A stretch of 7,030 bases of DNA, taken from contig QHOD01000252.1 in NCBI GenBank assembly GCA_003218615.1, forward strand, positions 1-7,030. The letters are read 5' to 3'. This document shows, in pieces, positions 5,822 through 7,030 of the stretch. Positions within the stretch are counted from its first letter, which is position 1, and every line of letters begins with the position of its first letter. This stretch comes from Verrucomicrobiota bacterium (GTDB lineage Bacteria; Verrucomicrobiota; Verrucomicrobiia; Chthoniobacterales; UBA10450). The notes under the pieces are model-generated. The model searched no databases. It was not told the origin of the DNA and saw only the letters and a program-made list of their open reading frames with translations. A program made the translations under genes and the position numbers.

Positions 5822-6784
5822 ATGGCTTTCCCACTGCCCATGCGGCTTTTGATTCTGCCGGTATTTTTCCTGTCGGGCGCGCTTGCGATCCGCGCTGCCG
5901 ATAGCCCCGGCATTATCAAAGGTTCCGATCAGTTCGAGTTCGTTTACCGGGTCAAACTGCCGGAGATCAAAGGCGAAGCCCGCGTCTGGATACCGTTGGC
6001 AAAGACCGACAGCTTTCAGACTGTGACCGAGGAGGAACTGAACATCCCAATGAAATGGGAAAAAGTGCATGACCGCGATTACGCCAATGACATCTGCGTG
6101 CTCCATCCGCAGTCTGCAGACAGCGGCAAAACGATTGAGCTGCGATACCGTGTCGAACGCAGGGAGAAAGCAGCCTATTCCGCAAGCAGCGCAGATGCCG
6201 CGCGGTACCTGCGCCCGGAAAAACTCGTGCCAGTGAATGAGACATTTCGAACGCTCGCGCTCAAAGCCGTGGTGGATAAGAAGGATGATCTCGATCGAGC
6301 GAAAGCGCTCTATGATCACGTGATTGCCCGAATGCGCTACGACAAATCAGGCACGGGCTGGGGCCGCGGTGACGCCCTCTACGCCTGCGACGCCCGCACC
6401 GGGAACTGCAGTGATTTCCATGCTTACTTCATCGCTTTGGCGCGCAGCATCGGCATACCCGCCCGCTTTGCCATCGGCGCTACGATCCCCGCCGATAAAA
6501 ATGAGGGAACGATCGACGGCTACCATTGCTGGGCCGAATTTTTTGCCGATGGACGCTGGGTACCGGTGGATATTAGCGAAGCGTGGAAAAATCCAAAGCT
6601 GGCCGATTACTACTTCGGCCATAATCCGGCCAATCGTTTCGAGCTGACGAAAGGCCGCGATCTGGTGGTCGATCCTGAGCCGGCGAGTGGCCCAATCAAT
6701 TTTCTCGTCTATCCGTTGCTCGAGATGAATGGGGAGGTCGTGAAACCCGAGACCACTTTCACATTCCGGCGCACCGGCGCATAA
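5822..6784 (+). CDS. Periplasmic transglutaminase-like (cysteine protease fold) domain protein
   Basis: This 320-residue secreted protein carries a C-terminal transglutaminase-core domain. Counted from the chosen start, a signal peptide covers about 1-26 (RLLILPVFFLSGALA, cleaved near RA-AD). A beta-rich N-terminal region (FEFVYRVKLPEIKGEARVW, about 39-57) resembles the domain usually preceding transglutaminase cores. The core runs from about 150 to 255 and has all three catalytic residues: Cys196 in GNCSDFHAYF, His235 in DGYHCWAEF and Asp250 in WVPVDISEAW. Such bacterial proteins are thought to act as proteases, amidases or cross-linkers; the substrate cannot be read from sequence. The ATG at 5822 follows the upstream stop by 8 bp, with GGGAAG further upstream as a weak, rather distant ribosome binding site. 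An ATG at 5840 would also keep the signal peptide. A longer frame from 5768 would overlap the previous gene and is unlikely. Confidence 0.9.
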   Translation: MAFPLPMRLLILPVFFLSGALAIRAADSPGIIKGSDQFEFVYRVKLPEIKGEARVWIPLAKTDSFQTVTEEELNIPMKWEKVHDRDYANDICVLHPQSADSGKTIELRYRVERREKAAYSASSADAARYLRPEKLVPVNETFRTLALKAVVDKKDDLDRAKALYDHVIARMRYDKSGTGWGRGDALYACDARTGNCSDFHAYFIALARSIGIPARFAIGATIPADKNEGTIDGYHCWAEFFADGRWVPVDISEAWKNPKLADYYFGHNPANRFELTKGRDLVVDPEPASGPINFLVYPLLEMNGEVVKPETTFTFRRTGA

Positions 6785-6870
6785 GAAAGATTCGTTCGCC
6801 TCGTCAGTCGCGCGTTGCTGTCGTGTATCAGCTGATGATAAAGTCACACCGACTGCATCGATAGCAATCC

Positions 6871-7030
6871 GTGCCAAGATTTCCTTTGATCGATTATGTT
6901 GGCAGACCACTGCTAGCTTGCGCATTCGTTGCGCTGTTTTGGTTGCAATGGCGCTTTCCTCTGCGCCGTCAGCATTTCAGCGCGTTGCATCGGTTGGTGC
7001 GCAACTTTGTGCTCTCGATTCCAGGATTCG
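6871..7030 (+). CDS. N-terminal fragment of a membrane protein, possibly sterol desaturase/fatty acid hydroxylase family (3'-truncated)
   Basis: An open frame runs from GTG at 6871 to the window edge; an in-frame TAG at 6862 excludes a longer product. The visible 53 residues begin MPRFPLIDYVGRPLL, continue with one membrane helix (LLACAFVALFWLQW), then RFPLRRQHFSALHRLVRNFVLS. A first helix followed by FPLRR, an RL-x-RN turn and a second hydrophobic stretch is how many bacterial sterol desaturase/fatty acid hydroxylase proteins start. The diagnostic histidine clusters of that family would lie beyond the edge, so the assignment rests on the N-terminus only. No ribosome binding site is evident; TTG at 6886 is an alternative start. 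The 86-bp gap before it (6785-6870) shows no terminator or promoter I can support. Confidence 0.5.
   Translation, partial: MPRFPLIDYVGRPLLACAFVALFWLQWRFPLRRQHFSALHRLVRNFVLSIPGF

Noticed and set aside
6827..6836. Perfect 10-bp palindrome ATCAGCTGAT after the transglutaminase gene
   Set aside because: It is short, isolated and lacks a T-tract or second copy; it could occur by chance.

Overview
The window is a gene-dense bacterial chromosomal segment of moderate GC content. It carries eight complete genes and two genes cut by the window ends. No RNA genes, insertion sequences, CRISPR arrays or phage genes are visible. The gene set is that of a Gram-negative (diderm) bacterium: an HME-RND efflux pump subunit, several Sec-type signal peptides, and a pdxJ-acpS pair. 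The fused CusA/YtkA-like protein, the PdxJ with a slightly long N-terminal loop, and the His-rich secreted protein make me think of Verrucomicrobiota or a neighbouring soil phylum. That placement is an impression, not something the sequence proves.

Region 1 (1-2317, + strand) is the 3' end of a heavy-metal efflux operon. A CusA/CzcA-type RND permease enters from the left edge. It has an extra C-terminal membrane helix and a periplasmic YtkA/FixH-like domain with a methionine-rich motif. Its stop overlaps by 4 bp a GTG-started cation-diffusion-facilitator-like membrane protein that lacks the usual cytoplasmic C-terminal domain. The two probably act together in metal export.

Region 2 (2391-3936, - strand) reads pdxJ, acpS, then a DUF1622 membrane protein. 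pdxJ and acpS overlap by 4 bp (ATGA) and the DUF1622 gene starts 26 bp after acpS, so they are probably one transcription unit. It covers vitamin B6 synthesis, acyl-carrier-protein activation and an unknown membrane function. It converges on the metal operon, and an inverted repeat at 2359-2394 looks like a shared bidirectional terminator.

Region 3 (4074-5147, - strand) holds a GTG-started family 2 glycosyltransferase of the TIGR04283 type. About 100 bp downstream lies a 77-residue secreted, helical, charged protein with a very strong ribosome binding site.

Region 4 (5148-7030, + strand) begins with a divergent intergenic region carrying a perfect TATAAT box. Two secreted-protein genes follow, only 8 bp apart: a His/Pro/Lys-rich protein with a conserved-looking core of unknown function, and a periplasmic transglutaminase-like cysteine-protease-fold protein. 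The right edge cuts a GTG-started membrane protein that resembles the N-terminus of the sterol desaturase/fatty acid hydroxylase family.

The most unusual points are the CusA-YtkA fusion (no methionine across its visible porter region, but a Met-rich tail), its coupling to a truncated CDF protein, and the paired secreted proteins of region 4.
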